Made by a program: the position numbers and the translations under genes. The notes under the pieces are model-generated. The model was not told the origin of the DNA, ran no database searches, and saw only the letters and a list, made by a program, of their open reading frames with translations. A DNA stretch of 46,363 nucleotides, taken from NCBI GenBank assembly GCA_035556515.1, contig DATMEO010000063.1, positions 1-46,363 of the forward strand, given 5' to 3'. Each line of letters opens with the position of its first letter. The stretch's first letter is position 1. Source of the DNA: Gaiellasilicea sp035556515. GTDB lineage: Bacteria > Actinomycetota > Thermoleophilia > Gaiellales > Gaiellaceae. Positions 1 through 7,764 of the stretch are shown one piece after another.

Positions 1-693
1 GGGTTCACCGTCGGCGGGATGGCGAAGGGCTCCGGGATGATCCATCCGCAGCTCGCGACGATGCTCGCGGTGCTCACGACCGACTACCCGCTCGAGCCGG
101 GCGAGGCGATCGGCTTCCTCCGGCCGGCGGTCGAGCGCAGCTTCAACTCGATCTCCGTCGACGGCGAATGCTCGACGAACGACGCGGTCTGCCTGCTCGC
201 CAACGGCGCCAGCGGGATCGAGCGCACGCCCGCCTCCGACACCGCCTTCGCGCTCGCGCTCGGCCGGGTCTGCGAGCAGCTCGCGGAGCAGATCGTGGCA
301 GACGGCGAGGGCGCGACCGTGCTCGCCGAGATCGAGGTCAGCGGCGCCGCCGACGCCGGGCAGGCGCGCGCGATCGCCTCCCGGATCGCAACCTCGCCGC
401 TCGTCAAGACCGCCCTCTTCGGGCACGACGCCAACTGGGGCCGCGTGCTGGCCGCCGCCGGATCGGCGCCCTGGAACGGCGGCTTCGCGGCCGTCGACGC
501 CGCCAAGGTGACGCTCTCCTACAACGGCACGGTCGTGCTCGACCGCGGCGTGCCGCTCGGCGTCGAGCCGGACGTTTCGAACGGCAGCTGCCGGATCGAG
601 CTCGACCTCGGCCTCGGCGACGGCGCGGCCGGCTACCTGACGAGCGATCTCTCCTACGACTACGTCCGCATCAACGCGGACTACCGTTCATGA
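1..693 (+). CDS. argJ: Bifunctional glutamate N-acetyltransferase/amino-acid acetyltransferase ArgJ, C-terminal part
   Basis: ArgJ transfers the acetyl group from N-acetylornithine to glutamate, recycling acetyl in cytoplasmic arginine synthesis. The frame is open from base 1, so the N-terminal half lies outside the window. The family signature is visible at the left edge: KGSGMIHP followed by QLATMLAVLTTD, where the proprotein cleaves itself between Ala and Thr and the Thr becomes the nucleophile of the beta chain. Further family blocks are SFNSISVDGECSTND and GHDANWGRVLAAAG. The C-terminus (YVRINADYRS) matches the usual ArgJ ending. Its stop overlaps the argB start by 4 nt (ATGA), so the two are probably translationally coupled. 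Whether it has both acetylation activities cannot be told from the sequence. Confidence 0.96.
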   Translation, partial: GFTVGGMAKGSGMIHPQLATMLAVLTTDYPLEPGEAIGFLRPAVERSFNSISVDGECSTNDAVCLLANGASGIERTPASDTAFALALGRVCEQLAEQIVADGEGATVLAEIEVSGAADAGQARAIASRIATSPLVKTALFGHDANWGRVLAAAGSAPWNGGFAAVDAAKVTLSYNGTVVLDRGVPLGVEPDVSNGSCRIELDLGLGDGAAGYLTSDLSYDYVRINADYRS

Positions 694-1355
694 GCCGGAT
701 CGTGCTCAAAGTCGGCGGCGCTGTTGCCGGTGAGGCGGCGACGCTTGCGCTCGCCCTGGCGCAGAAGCATGAGCTCTGCGTCGTCCACGGCGCCGGGCCT
801 CAGATCTCCGCCGAGCTCGAGCGCGCCGGGCTCGAGGTGCGGTTCGTCGACGGGCGGCGTGTGACGACCGCGGCGGCGCTCAACGTCGTGCGCGGTTCCT
901 TCGCAGCGGTCAACGCAGAGGTCTGCGCAGCGATCGGCCCGCGGGCGGCGCCGCTCTTCGGCGACGAGATCGGACTGGACGCGGTCCGCGTCCCCGAACT
1001 CGGGCACGTGGGCTCGCCGGTGCCCTCCTCGCCGGCCGCGATCGAGGACGCGCTGGCGGCCGGCCGCATTCCCGTCGTCGCGCCGCTCGCCGTCGGGCCC
1101 CTGAACGTGAACGCGGACGAGGCGGCCGCCGCGCTCGCGGTCGGGCTCGGCGCCGACAAGCTCCTCTTCGTCACCGACGTGCCCGGGCTGCTGCTCGGCG
1201 GCGCGGTCGCCTCGACGATCCGCGTCGCCGAGGCCGAGCGTCTGCTCGCCGCGGGAGAGCTCGGCGGCGGAATCGTCCCGAAGCTGCACGCAGCCGTCGT
1301 CGCGGCACGCGGAGGAGTGGACGCGACGATCGGCGCGACGGCGGTGGTCGCGTGA
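690..1355 (+). CDS. argB: Acetylglutamate kinase ArgB, compact form
   Basis: ArgB phosphorylates N-acetylglutamate, the second step of the acetylated arginine pathway. The ATG at 690 overlaps the argJ stop. The protein of 221 residues starts MSRIVLKVGGAV, carrying the Lys and Gly-rich phosphate loop, followed by CVVHGAGPQIS (substrate loop), FVDGRRVT, NVNADEAAAALA and LLFVTDVPGLL, all typical of the amino-acid kinase fold. Usual bacterial ArgB proteins are about 260-300 residues. This one lacks the N-terminal extension and the last C-terminal strands and ends shortly after GGGIVPKLHAA. In arginine-inhibited homologues the N-terminal helix helps form the effector site, so this protein may be insensitive to arginine (inference). 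It overlaps argD by 4 nt. Confidence 0.93.
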   Translation: MSRIVLKVGGAVAGEAATLALALAQKHELCVVHGAGPQISAELERAGLEVRFVDGRRVTTAAALNVVRGSFAAVNAEVCAAIGPRAAPLFGDEIGLDAVRVPELGHVGSPVPSSPAAIEDALAAGRIPVVAPLAVGPLNVNADEAAAALAVGLGADKLLFVTDVPGLLLGGAVASTIRVAEAERLLAAGELGGGIVPKLHAAVVAARGGVDATIGATAVVA

Positions 1356-2506
1356 CGTCGATGCTGACGACCGCGTCGCTGCTGCCAACGTACGCCCGGC
1401 ACGACGTCACCTTCGTCTCGGGCGACGGCGTCTGGCTGACGGATTCAGACGGCAAGCGGTACCTCGACCTGCTCGCCGGGATCGCGGTCGTCTCGCTCGG
1501 CCACTGTCCTCCTGCTCCGTTGGCCGCTGCGCACCGCCAGCTCGACGCGCTCTGGCACACGTCGAACCTCTACTCGACCGAGCCGATGCTTCGGCTTGCG
1601 GAGCTGCTGTCCGAGCGCTTCGGTGGCGCGCGCGCGTTCTTCTGCAACTCCGGTGCCGAGGCGATCGAAGCGGCGCTGAAGTGGGCGCGCAAGGCGACCG
1701 GGAAGCCGGTGGTCGTCGCGCTCGAGGGCTCATTCCACGGCCGGACGCACGGCGCACTCGCGGCGACGGGCCAGCCGGGGAAGCGCGCGGCGTTCGAGCC
1801 GCTGGCGCCGGCGGTGCGGTTCGCGCAGCTGAACGACGCCGACTCGCTCGCCGCCGCCGTCAGGTCCGACGCGGGCACGATCCTGATCGAGCCGGTGCAG
1901 GGCGAGGGCGGGATCCACCCGGCGAGCGCCGAGTTCCTCGCCGTCGCGCGTGCGCTAGCCGACGAGCACGGCGCGCTGCTGATCTTCGACGAGATCCAGT
2001 GCGGCGCCGGCCGCACCGGCAGCTTCTTCGCCTGGGAGCAGCTCGGCGTCAAGCCCGACGCGGTCGCGCTCGCGAAGGGCCTCGCCGGCGGCCTCCCGAT
2101 CGGCGCGCTGCTCGTCGCCGACGGCGCCCCCGACGGGCTCGAGCCGGGCGACCACGGCAGCACCTTCGGCGGCAACCCCGTCGTCTGCGCCGCTGCGGGC
2201 GCGGTCGTCGAGACGCTCGACGACGCCCTGTTCGCCGCGATTCGCACCCAGGGCGCGACGCTCGCAGCCGGGCTCGCCGCGCTGCCGGGAGTTGTCGAGG
2301 TGCGCGGGCGCGGCCTGATGCTCGGCGCCGAGCTCGACCGCCCCGCCGGCCCCGTCGTCACTGCCGCGCTGGAGGCTGGACTGCTCGTCGGCTCCGCGGG
2401 GGAGACTGTCCTGCGCCTGACCCCGCCGCTGACGATCACCGGCGACGAGGTCGCGATCGGCCTGTCCCTGCTCGAGGAGGTGCTAAGTGCTCCCGACCGC
2501 CCATAG
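1352..2506 (+). CDS. argD: Acetylornithine aminotransferase ArgD
   Basis: This PLP enzyme converts N-acetylglutamate semialdehyde to N-acetylornithine using glutamate. It has 384 residues from the GTG at 1352, which overlaps the argB stop; an ATG nine bases later is an alternative start. Class III aminotransferase features are clear: FFCNSGAEAIEAALKWARK, GSFHGRTHGALAATGQ, LIFDEIQCGAGRTG with the cofactor-binding Asp, and ALAKGLAGGLPIGA with the Schiff-base Lys at about residue 242, then GSTFGGNPVVCAA. The length is normal for the family. It is the third gene of an arg operon. ArgD enzymes often also accept succinyl-diaminopimelate, so a role in lysine synthesis is possible. Confidence 0.95.
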   Translation: MTSMLTTASLLPTYARHDVTFVSGDGVWLTDSDGKRYLDLLAGIAVVSLGHCPPAPLAAAHRQLDALWHTSNLYSTEPMLRLAELLSERFGGARAFFCNSGAEAIEAALKWARKATGKPVVVALEGSFHGRTHGALAATGQPGKRAAFEPLAPAVRFAQLNDADSLAAAVRSDAGTILIEPVQGEGGIHPASAEFLAVARALADEHGALLIFDEIQCGAGRTGSFFAWEQLGVKPDAVALAKGLAGGLPIGALLVADGAPDGLEPGDHGSTFGGNPVVCAAAGAVVETLDDALFAAIRTQGATLAAGLAALPGVVEVRGRGLMLGAELDRPAGPVVTAALEAGLLVGSAGETVLRLTPPLTITGDEVAIGLSLLEEVLSAPDRP

Positions 2507-2556
2507 GCTGTGTGCTTGGCGGCCCGCAGACGCTTCGCATGCCGTCGTCCTCAGTC

Positions 2557-2582
2557 GCCTCGATACCTTCTGGTATCAGGGC
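2557..2582 (+). promoter_or_regulatory. Hairpin/inverted repeat between argD and argR
   Basis: A perfect 6-bp inverted repeat, GATACC and GGTATC, is separated by TTCT at 2562-2577. It extends outward through one mismatch by about four more pairs. It is the only conspicuous structure in the 147-bp gap before argR and is AT-richer than its surroundings. It could be an ARG-box-like operator for autoregulation by ArgR or an intra-operon attenuating hairpin. No U-tract follows, so a simple terminator is less likely. The sequence is not a clear match to the classical ARG box. Confidence 0.4.
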
Positions 2583-2653
2583 TCCCTGCGTCCTAGGCCT
2601 GCTCGGTCTGCGGCCCGCCAACCACGAGCAAACGGACGGCCGGGAGCACTCAC

Positions 2654-3115
2654 GTGAACAAGTTCGAACGCCAGGGAGCGATCCTCCGGCTCGTCGGCGA
2701 GCGCGAGCTGTCGACCCAGAGCGATGTCGTCGAGGCTCTCCGGGACGAGGGGCTCGACGCCGTCCAGGCGACCGTCTCCCGCGACATCGCCCAGCTTGGG
2801 CTCGTGAAGGTGCGCGGCGAGAGCGGCCGGCTCGTCTACGCCCATCCGGGCGCGTCCGACCTCGACCGGCTCGGCGAGCTGACGACGGCGCTCCGGCGCT
2901 GGGTCGTCGGGCTCGAACCGGCGGCGGGCATCGTCGTGCTACGGACACCGCCCGGGTGCGCCAACGCAGTCGCGATCGCCTTCGACGACGCGCTCCTTCC
3001 GGAGGTGGCCGGCTGCATCGCCGGCGACGACACCATCTTTCTCGCGCCGCGCGAGGGCACGACGGCCGCGGAGCTCGTCGAGCAGCTGCGCCACCATCTG
3101 GACGGAGACACCTAG
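2654..3115 (+). CDS. argR: Arginine repressor ArgR
   Basis: ArgR is a hexameric DNA-binding protein that represses arginine genes when arginine is bound. This protein has 153 residues from a GTG at 2654 with GGGAG upstream. The N-terminal winged helix is recognisable as ILRLVGERELSTQSDVVEALRDEG and VQATVSRDIAQLGLVKV, the latter being the conserved ATxSRD recognition-helix segment. The C-terminal domain (GIVVLRTPPGCANAVAIAFDD and AGDDTIFLAPREG) is the oligomerisation and arginine-binding part, with the GDDT motif that contacts arginine. argF starts immediately at the next base after its stop, so they are co-transcribed. The hairpin at 2557-2582 is a candidate binding site. Confidence 0.95.
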   Translation: MNKFERQGAILRLVGERELSTQSDVVEALRDEGLDAVQATVSRDIAQLGLVKVRGESGRLVYAHPGASDLDRLGELTTALRRWVVGLEPAAGIVVLRTPPGCANAVAIAFDDALLPEVAGCIAGDDTIFLAPREGTTAAELVEQLRHHLDGDT

Positions 3116-4051
3116 GTGCTCCCCGCCGCGCTCTCGCTCGACCTCCGGGGCCGCTCGCTCACCCGCATCCGCGACTGGGCGGCGGCCGAGCTCGAGGCCG
3201 TGCTCGACCTGGCCGACGAGCTGAAGGCGGCCCAGCGCGAGCGGGAGCCGCACCGGCTGCTCGAGGGGCGGACGCTCGGCCTCCTCTTCCGCAAGCACTC
3301 GACGCGGACGCGCGTCTCGCTCGAGGTCGCGGCCGCCCACCTCGGCGCGACCGCGCTCTACCTCCCGGGCGAGCAGCTCCAGCTGGCGCGAGGCGAGTCG
3401 ATCGAGGACACGGCCCGCGTGCTCTCGCGCTACCTCGACGCGCTCGCGATCCGCACGCACGAGCACGCGGAGGTGGAGGCGTTCGCCGCCATCTCGAGCA
3501 TCCCGGTCGTCAACGCGCTCACCGACGAGGCGCACCCGCTCCAGGCGCTCGCCGACCTGCAGACGATCCGCGAGCGCTTCGGAACGCTCGAGGGCGTGCG
3601 CGTGGCGTGGGTCGGGGACGGCACCAACGTCTGCGTCTCGGTCGCGGAGGCGTGTGCGCTGCTCGGCGCCGAGCTCACCTGCGCGGCGCCCGCCGGTTAC
3701 GAGCCTCCTGATCCCTCGATCCGGCAGGTGCGCGATCCGCGGGAGGCAGCAGAGGGCGCCCACGTCCTCGTCACCGACGTCTGGGTCAGCATGGGCCAGG
3801 AGGACGAGCGCGAGCAGCGCGTCACCGATCTCGCCGGGTACGCACTCGACGCCGACCTGCTCGCCGTCGCCGACCCCGACGCGATCGTTCTCCACTGCCT
3901 CCCCGCTCATCCCGGCGAGGAGATTGCCGGAGATGTCCTCTACGGGCCGCGCAGCGCCGTCTGGGACGAGGCCGAGAACCGGCTGCACACGGCGAAAGCC
4001 CTGCTCGCGCTCATCGTCGGCGGCGCGTCAGCGTTCGCGACACGAGGCTGA
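3116..4051 (+). CDS. argF: Ornithine carbamoyltransferase ArgF
   Basis: ArgF makes citrulline from ornithine and carbamoyl phosphate. The 311-residue protein starts with a GTG directly after the argR stop. The carbamoyl-phosphate site FRKHSTRTR is at about residues 58-66, HPLQALADLQTI lies mid-protein, and the ornithine-binding HCLPAHPGEE near residue 262 is intact. These three motifs separate it from aspartate carbamoyltransferase. Length is normal. argG and argH do not follow; the next gene is on the other strand. The last 41 bp overlap the 3' end of the convergent DUF218 gene, so transcripts of the two are complementary there. Confidence 0.95.
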   Translation: MLPAALSLDLRGRSLTRIRDWAAAELEAVLDLADELKAAQREREPHRLLEGRTLGLLFRKHSTRTRVSLEVAAAHLGATALYLPGEQLQLARGESIEDTARVLSRYLDALAIRTHEHAEVEAFAAISSIPVVNALTDEAHPLQALADLQTIRERFGTLEGVRVAWVGDGTNVCVSVAEACALLGAELTCAAPAGYEPPDPSIRQVRDPREAAEGAHVLVTDVWVSMGQEDEREQRVTDLAGYALDADLLAVADPDAIVLHCLPAHPGEEIAGDVLYGPRSAVWDEAENRLHTAKALLALIVGGASAFATRG

Positions 4052-4484
4052 CGGGCAGCCAGGCGAGCTCGCGCCCGATCAGGTGCGGCGGGCGCGTCCG
4101 TCCGGGAGTCGCGACCGCGAGCCGGACGCCAGGGTCGAGCGCCGCCTCGACCAGCAGGCGGGCGCGGCGCGCGTGCCAGGACGAGGTGACGAGCACGACC
4201 TCGTCGGCACCGACGTGTCGCGCCGCCGCACCGACGGCGCGCGCGTTGCCGGCGGTCGTGCGTGCGTCCCCGTCGGCGACGAGCCGCACCGCCGGCCCTT
4301 TCCATGCCGCTCGCATCAGCTCCGCCTCAGACCGCCGGTGGCGCCGCCGCGACCAGCCCGACAGGAGCACGACGTCGGCTCCCTGCGCCGGACGCTCGGC
4401 CGCCACGAGCCGGGCGGCGCAGATCGGATGGAGTCCCTGGCCGCGCCGGGTCGAGTAGCCGAGGACGGCGACGAGCCGGGTCAC
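4011..4484 (-). CDS. DUF218 (YdcF/ElyC-like) family protein
   Basis: A 157-residue protein starting with GTG at 4484. The DUF218 fold is suggested by AVLGYSTRRGQGLHPICAAR near the N-terminus, VVLLSGWSRRRHRRSEAELM, DGDARTTAGNARAVGAAA and VVLVTSSWHARRARLLVEAA, in the same order as in SanA/YdcF/ElyC proteins (a signature of the type E..S.nT..NA plus a later SSxxHxxRA). Family members are linked to cell-envelope glycan or lipid-carrier metabolism, but the exact reaction is unknown. It lies 7 bp downstream of a polyprenol-type glycosyltransferase, which fits an envelope role. There is no obvious membrane anchor. Its 3' end overlaps argF by 41 bp, so the very C-terminus (a basic RTLTRRRR tail) may be non-essential. 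Confidence 0.78.
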   Translation of the reverse strand: MTRLVAVLGYSTRRGQGLHPICAARLVAAERPAQGADVVLLSGWSRRRHRRSEAELMRAAWKGPAVRLVADGDARTTAGNARAVGAAARHVGADEVVLVTSSWHARRARLLVEAALDPGVRLAVATPGRTRPPHLIGRELAWLPVSLVSRTLTRRRR

Positions 4485-4491
4485 GCCCGGG

Positions 4492-5205
4492 TCACCGGCG
4501 CCAGAAGCGCTTCGCGCCGAGCAGCGTCGCGATCACGGTGACGACGAGCAGGAACGCCTTCTTGCCCTTCAGCTTCGACTCGCCGCTCGCGCGTTCGCGC
4601 ATGTCGACGGGCACCTCCTCGACGCGCAGGCCCTCGTCGTGCAGGCGCAGCACCGCCTCCACCTCCGGCGCGCCGCTCTCGTACGGCCGCGAGAGCGCGG
4701 GCAGCGCCTTCGCCGAGGCGGCGTAGAGACCGCTCGTCGCGTCGTTGAAGGGGCGGCCGAGCGCGACCCGCATCGAGCGGCGCAGCAGTCCGGTGCCGAG
4801 CTTCCTGATCCCCTCCGGCTCGTAGCGATAAGGCTCGTAGCCGGGGCCGCTGACGAAGCGAGAGCCGACGGCGACGTCGGTCCTGCCCGACTGCACGAGC
4901 TCGAGCAACCGGCGCAGCTCGCCGGCCGGATGCTGGCCGTCGGCGTCGACGCGGCCGCAGAACGCATAGCCGTGCTCGAGCGCCCAGGTGTAGCCGGCCG
5001 CGATTCCGGCCCGCAGGCCGCGGTTCTCCCCGAACGACAGCACTTCCGCGCCGTGCTCGCGTGCCACTGCGGCCGTACGGTCGGTCGAGCCGTCGTCGAC
5101 GACGAGTACGTCCGCGTCGGGGAGCTCACGGTGGAGCTCGTCCAGCACGGCCGGCAGATTCTGCTCCTCGTTCCAGGCGGGGATGAAGACGACGGTGTCG
5201 CTCAC
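4492..5205 (-). CDS. Family 2 glycosyltransferase, dolichyl-phosphate-mannose-synthase-like
   Basis: A 237-residue GT2 enzyme starting with GTG at 5205. The GT-A nucleotide-sugar binding fold is seen in VFIPAWNEEQNLPAVLDEL, LVVDDGSTDRTAAVAREHGA, the DxD motif in GRVDADGQHPAGEL, and a later DATSGLYAAS. The C-terminal part (SGESKLKGKKAFLLVVTVIATLLG) resembles the membrane-proximal segment of polyprenol-phosphate sugar synthases and contains one short hydrophobic stretch. It probably transfers a sugar from a nucleotide donor to a polyprenyl phosphate at the inner membrane face; donor and acceptor cannot be read from the sequence. It is followed after 7 bp by the DUF218 gene and is probably co-transcribed with it. 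Confidence 0.88.
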   Translation of the reverse strand: MSDTVVFIPAWNEEQNLPAVLDELHRELPDADVLVVDDGSTDRTAAVAREHGAEVLSFGENRGLRAGIAAGYTWALEHGYAFCGRVDADGQHPAGELRRLLELVQSGRTDVAVGSRFVSGPGYEPYRYEPEGIRKLGTGLLRRSMRVALGRPFNDATSGLYAASAKALPALSRPYESGAPEVEAVLRLHDEGLRVEEVPVDMRERASGESKLKGKKAFLLVVTVIATLLGAKRFWRR

Positions 5206-5224
5206 GAGGCCAAGGGTAACCCGC

Positions 5225-5989
5225 TCAGAACGGTCCGGACTCCTCGCGATAGGGCTGGCCGAATTCGGCGTCGCGGTGGAAGAGCAGGTCGGCGACGTAG
5301 TTGACGATGTACGCCCCCAGGATCAGCACCGAAGGCAGTGCGATCAGCGCCAGCCCGAAGACGCTGAGCGGCCAGCGGCGCAGCCCCCAGACGAAGCCCG
5401 CGACGGCGAGCGCGAGCGGAGGGATCCAGGCACTGCTCAACCCGTACAGCAGCGCCTGGATCGTCACACCGAAGACGGCCACCAGGTGAAGGCCGAAGAG
5501 CGCGACGAGCCCCCAGCCCCAGCGCTTGCGCTGCAGGCTCGCGAGGCTGACCGCGGCCCACATCAACCAGCGCCGGAGGAAGTGCACGCCGGATTCCTCG
5601 AGCGCGACGCGGAAGAGGCGGTCGGCGCGCTCGTCGGGCACGTCGTCGAGGTCGATCAGGTGGTCGTGGAGGAGCGCCGGCCGTGTGTGCTTGCCGTGGC
5701 TCGCGATGAACCACCAGAGCAGCGGCGGCACCGAGGCGAGGTCGGTCGAGTTGTGCTTGTCCGGCGGCTGGTGCAGGTGGTGCGGTGGGACCGCGTACTC
5801 GGTCGGCTCGCCCGGCCGACGAGCCTTGGCTGGCACCTCGTAGCGGAAGCCTTCGAGCAGCTGCCAAGTGTTCGGGCTGACCTGGCGCAGCAGGATCTCC
5901 GGCCCCTTGTCGTCGAGCGGCTTCCAGGGGCGCTTCGTCAGCTCGTCCCAGGCCGCCTTCTGTTCCGGTGTCGCCTCGCGGTACGGCAT
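5225..5989 (-). CDS. DUF1353-domain protein fused to a multi-pass membrane tail
   Basis: A 254-residue protein starting with ATG at 5989. The N-terminal half carries the DUF1353 hallmark STDLASVPPLLWWFIASHGKH followed by PALLHDHLID and a DERADRLF segment, as in this small family often found in phage genomes. The C-terminal half has four hydrophobic stretches (around FLRRWLMWAAVSLASL, GWGLVALFGLHLVAVFG, LALAVAGFVWGLRRW and LSVFGLALIALPSVLILG), predicting membrane insertion. Function is unknown. It sits between xylB (33 bp upstream) and the glycosyltransferase (19 bp downstream). Most DUF1353 proteins known to me are short and soluble, so the membrane fusion is unusual. No other phage genes surround it. 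Confidence 0.72.
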   Translation of the reverse strand: MPYREATPEQKAAWDELTKRPWKPLDDKGPEILLRQVSPNTWQLLEGFRYEVPAKARRPGEPTEYAVPPHHLHQPPDKHNSTDLASVPPLLWWFIASHGKHTRPALLHDHLIDLDDVPDERADRLFRVALEESGVHFLRRWLMWAAVSLASLQRKRWGWGLVALFGLHLVAVFGVTIQALLYGLSSAWIPPLALAVAGFVWGLRRWPLSVFGLALIALPSVLILGAYIVNYVADLLFHRDAEFGQPYREESGPF

Positions 5990-6022
5990 GCGCGGCGATT
6001 GTCGTCGTCGGCCTAACCCGAG

Positions 6023-7408
6023 TCAACGGCCGCGGAGTGCCGGGTAGAGCTGCCCGTAGCGGGCGTAGCCGTCCTCGTAGGCGGCCTGCCAATCGGGGTC
6101 GGGCTCGACGCGGTCGCGTGTGCGGACCGTCGCGGCCACGGCTTCGCGCGCGTCGGCAAAGACGCCTTCGTTGATCCCGCCGAGGAGCGCGGCGCCGAAG
6201 GCCGCTCCCTCCTCGGCCTCCGTGCGCTCGAGCGGCAGGCCGAGCACGGAGGCGACGATCGTCAGCCAGAGCTCGCTGCGGGCGCCGCCGCCCGAGACGC
6301 GGGCGACGCGCGCCTCGACGCCGACCGTACGCAGCAGCTCGAGTGAGTCGCGGAGGCCGTACGCGACGCCCTCGAGCACGGCTCGGACGAGAGCACCGCG
6401 GTCGTGGCGCTGCTGCAGGCCGACGAAAGCGCCGCGGGCGTCCGGGTCCGCATGCGGGGTGCGCTCGCCCTGGAGGTAGGGCTGAAAGAGCAGGCCCTCG
6501 GTGCCCGGGGGCCACTGGGCTGCCTCGGCGAGAAGCTCGTCGTAGGACGCGCCGCCGAGCGCCTGGCGCAGCCATTGCAGCGCCCCGGCGGCCGAGAGCA
6601 TCACGCCCATCGCGTGCCAGGTCCCCGGGACGGCATGGCAGAAGGTGTGCAGCCGCGCCTCGGGCTCCGGCCGGTACTCGTCGAGCGCAGCGAAGACGAC
6701 GCCCGACGTGCCGAGCACGACGGACAGCGGGCCGGGCTCGACGATGCCGACCCCGAGCGCCCCGGCGGCCTGGTCGCCGGCGCCCGCGATCTCGGTCGAC
6801 TCGAACGCCGGCGGCAGCCACTCGCGCGGGAGCTCGAGCGCGGAGAGCATCTCGTCGCTCCAGCGCCGGTTTGCGACGTCGAAGAGAAGCGTCCCCGATG
6901 CGTCGGCGACGTCGATCGCGTGCTCGCCCGTGCGCCGGAAGCGGACGTAGTCCTTGGGCAGCAGGACGTGCCTGATCCGCGCGAACGTCTCCGGCTCGTG
7001 CGTGCGCAGCCAGAGCAGCTTCGGGGCGGTGAAGCCGGTCAGCGCGCGGTTGCCGGTCAGCTGGATCAGGCGCTCGAGCCCGATCCGCTCCTCGATCTCG
7101 GCGCACTCGGCCGCGGTGCGCTGGTCGTTCCAGAGGATCGCCGGGCGGATGACCTCGCCGGCCTCGTCGAGGACGACGAGCCCGTGCATCTGGCCGCTGT
7201 AGCCGATCGAGGTGGGCTCGACGCCGAGGTCTGCCAGCGCGGCGTCGGCGGCGCGTGCCCAGTCGTGTGGATCCTGCTCCGCCCAGGCCGGCTGCGGCGT
7301 CGAGAGCGCGTACTCGCGTTCTGCCCGGGCCAGGATCTCACCGGTGGGGGAGAGGGCGATCGCCTTGACGCCGCTCGTGCCGACGTCGACCCCGACGAGG
7401 GCGCTCAC
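6023..7408 (-). CDS. xylB: Xylulokinase XylB (FGGY family)
   Basis: It phosphorylates D-xylulose with ATP to xylulose 5-phosphate, feeding the pentose phosphate pathway. I place the start at the GTG at 7408 because it overlaps the stop of the VOC gene (GTGA) and puts the FGGY phosphate loop (LVGVDVGTSGVKA) at the N-terminus; the upstream in-frame residues are low-complexity. The protein has 461 residues. Visible motifs: GYSGQMHGLVVLD and ILWNDQRT (sugar contacts), the catalytic Asp in AGAGDQAAGALG at about residue 222, and VSGGGARSELW with EEGAAFGAALLG in the C-terminal ATPase domain. SGQMHG is typical of xylulokinases rather than glycerol kinases. It is the last gene of the sugar operon. Confidence 0.92.
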   Translation of the reverse strand: MSALVGVDVGTSGVKAIALSPTGEILARAEREYALSTPQPAWAEQDPHDWARAADAALADLGVEPTSIGYSGQMHGLVVLDEAGEVIRPAILWNDQRTAAECAEIEERIGLERLIQLTGNRALTGFTAPKLLWLRTHEPETFARIRHVLLPKDYVRFRRTGEHAIDVADASGTLLFDVANRRWSDEMLSALELPREWLPPAFESTEIAGAGDQAAGALGVGIVEPGPLSVVLGTSGVVFAALDEYRPEPEARLHTFCHAVPGTWHAMGVMLSAAGALQWLRQALGGASYDELLAEAAQWPPGTEGLLFQPYLQGERTPHADPDARGAFVGLQQRHDRGALVRAVLEGVAYGLRDSLELLRTVGVEARVARVSGGGARSELWLTIVASVLGLPLERTEAEEGAAFGAALLGGINEGVFADAREAVAATVRTRDRVEPDPDWQAAYEDGYARYGQLYPALRGR

Positions 7409-7764
7409 GCGGGAAGCTGCGTCAGCTCGATCAGGTTCCCGAACGGGTCGTGGCACATGAAGCGCGGGCGGCCGACGATTTCCGTCGGCGTGATCGTTTC
7501 GACCCCCGCGGCCTCGATCCGGGCGCGCAGCTCGTCGAGGCCGGCGTCGACGGCGATGCAGAAGTGGGCACCCGGCGGCGGCGCGTCGCCCGTCTGCATC
7601 AGGTGCAGCTCGAGGTCGCCGCTGAGGCTGAACCAGACGAGCTGCTCCGGATCGAGCTTCGGCGGCACCGGCTTCTCCTCCAGCCCGAGCAGCCCGCCGT
7701 AGAAGTCCCGGCCCTCGTCGGCGCCGTCGGCGTCGATCGCGACCGAGACGTGCTGGAGCCTCAC
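7405..7764 (-). CDS. VOC (glyoxalase/bleomycin-resistance-like) family protein
   Basis: A 119-residue single-module VOC protein starting at GTG 7764, overlapping the stop of the TIM-barrel gene. The beta-alpha-beta-beta-beta pattern shows as LQHVSVAIDADG, RDFYGGLLGLEE, LVWFSLSGDLELHLMQTG, then AHFCIAVD, LDELRARIEAAG and FMCHDPFGNLIELTQ. Likely metal positions are the His near the N-terminus (QHVSV), His in ELHLM, His in AHFCI and Glu in LIEL. Substrate unknown. Because it is locked between a sugar isomerase and a sugar kinase by 4-nt overlaps, it may act on a sugar-derived carbonyl by-product or as an epimerase-like partner (inference). Confidence 0.85.
   Translation of the reverse strand: MRLQHVSVAIDADGADEGRDFYGGLLGLEEKPVPPKLDPEQLVWFSLSGDLELHLMQTGDAPPPGAHFCIAVDAGLDELRARIEAAGVETITPTEIVGRPRFMCHDPFGNLIELTQLPA

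Noticed and set aside
1681..3711. 676-codon plus-strand frame across argD, argR and argF
   Set aside because: Arg-rich shadow translation in another frame of three well-supported arg genes.
5225..5989. Prophage remnant
   Set aside because: DUF1353 alone is not enough; no integrase, capsid, tail or att-like repeats were seen around it.
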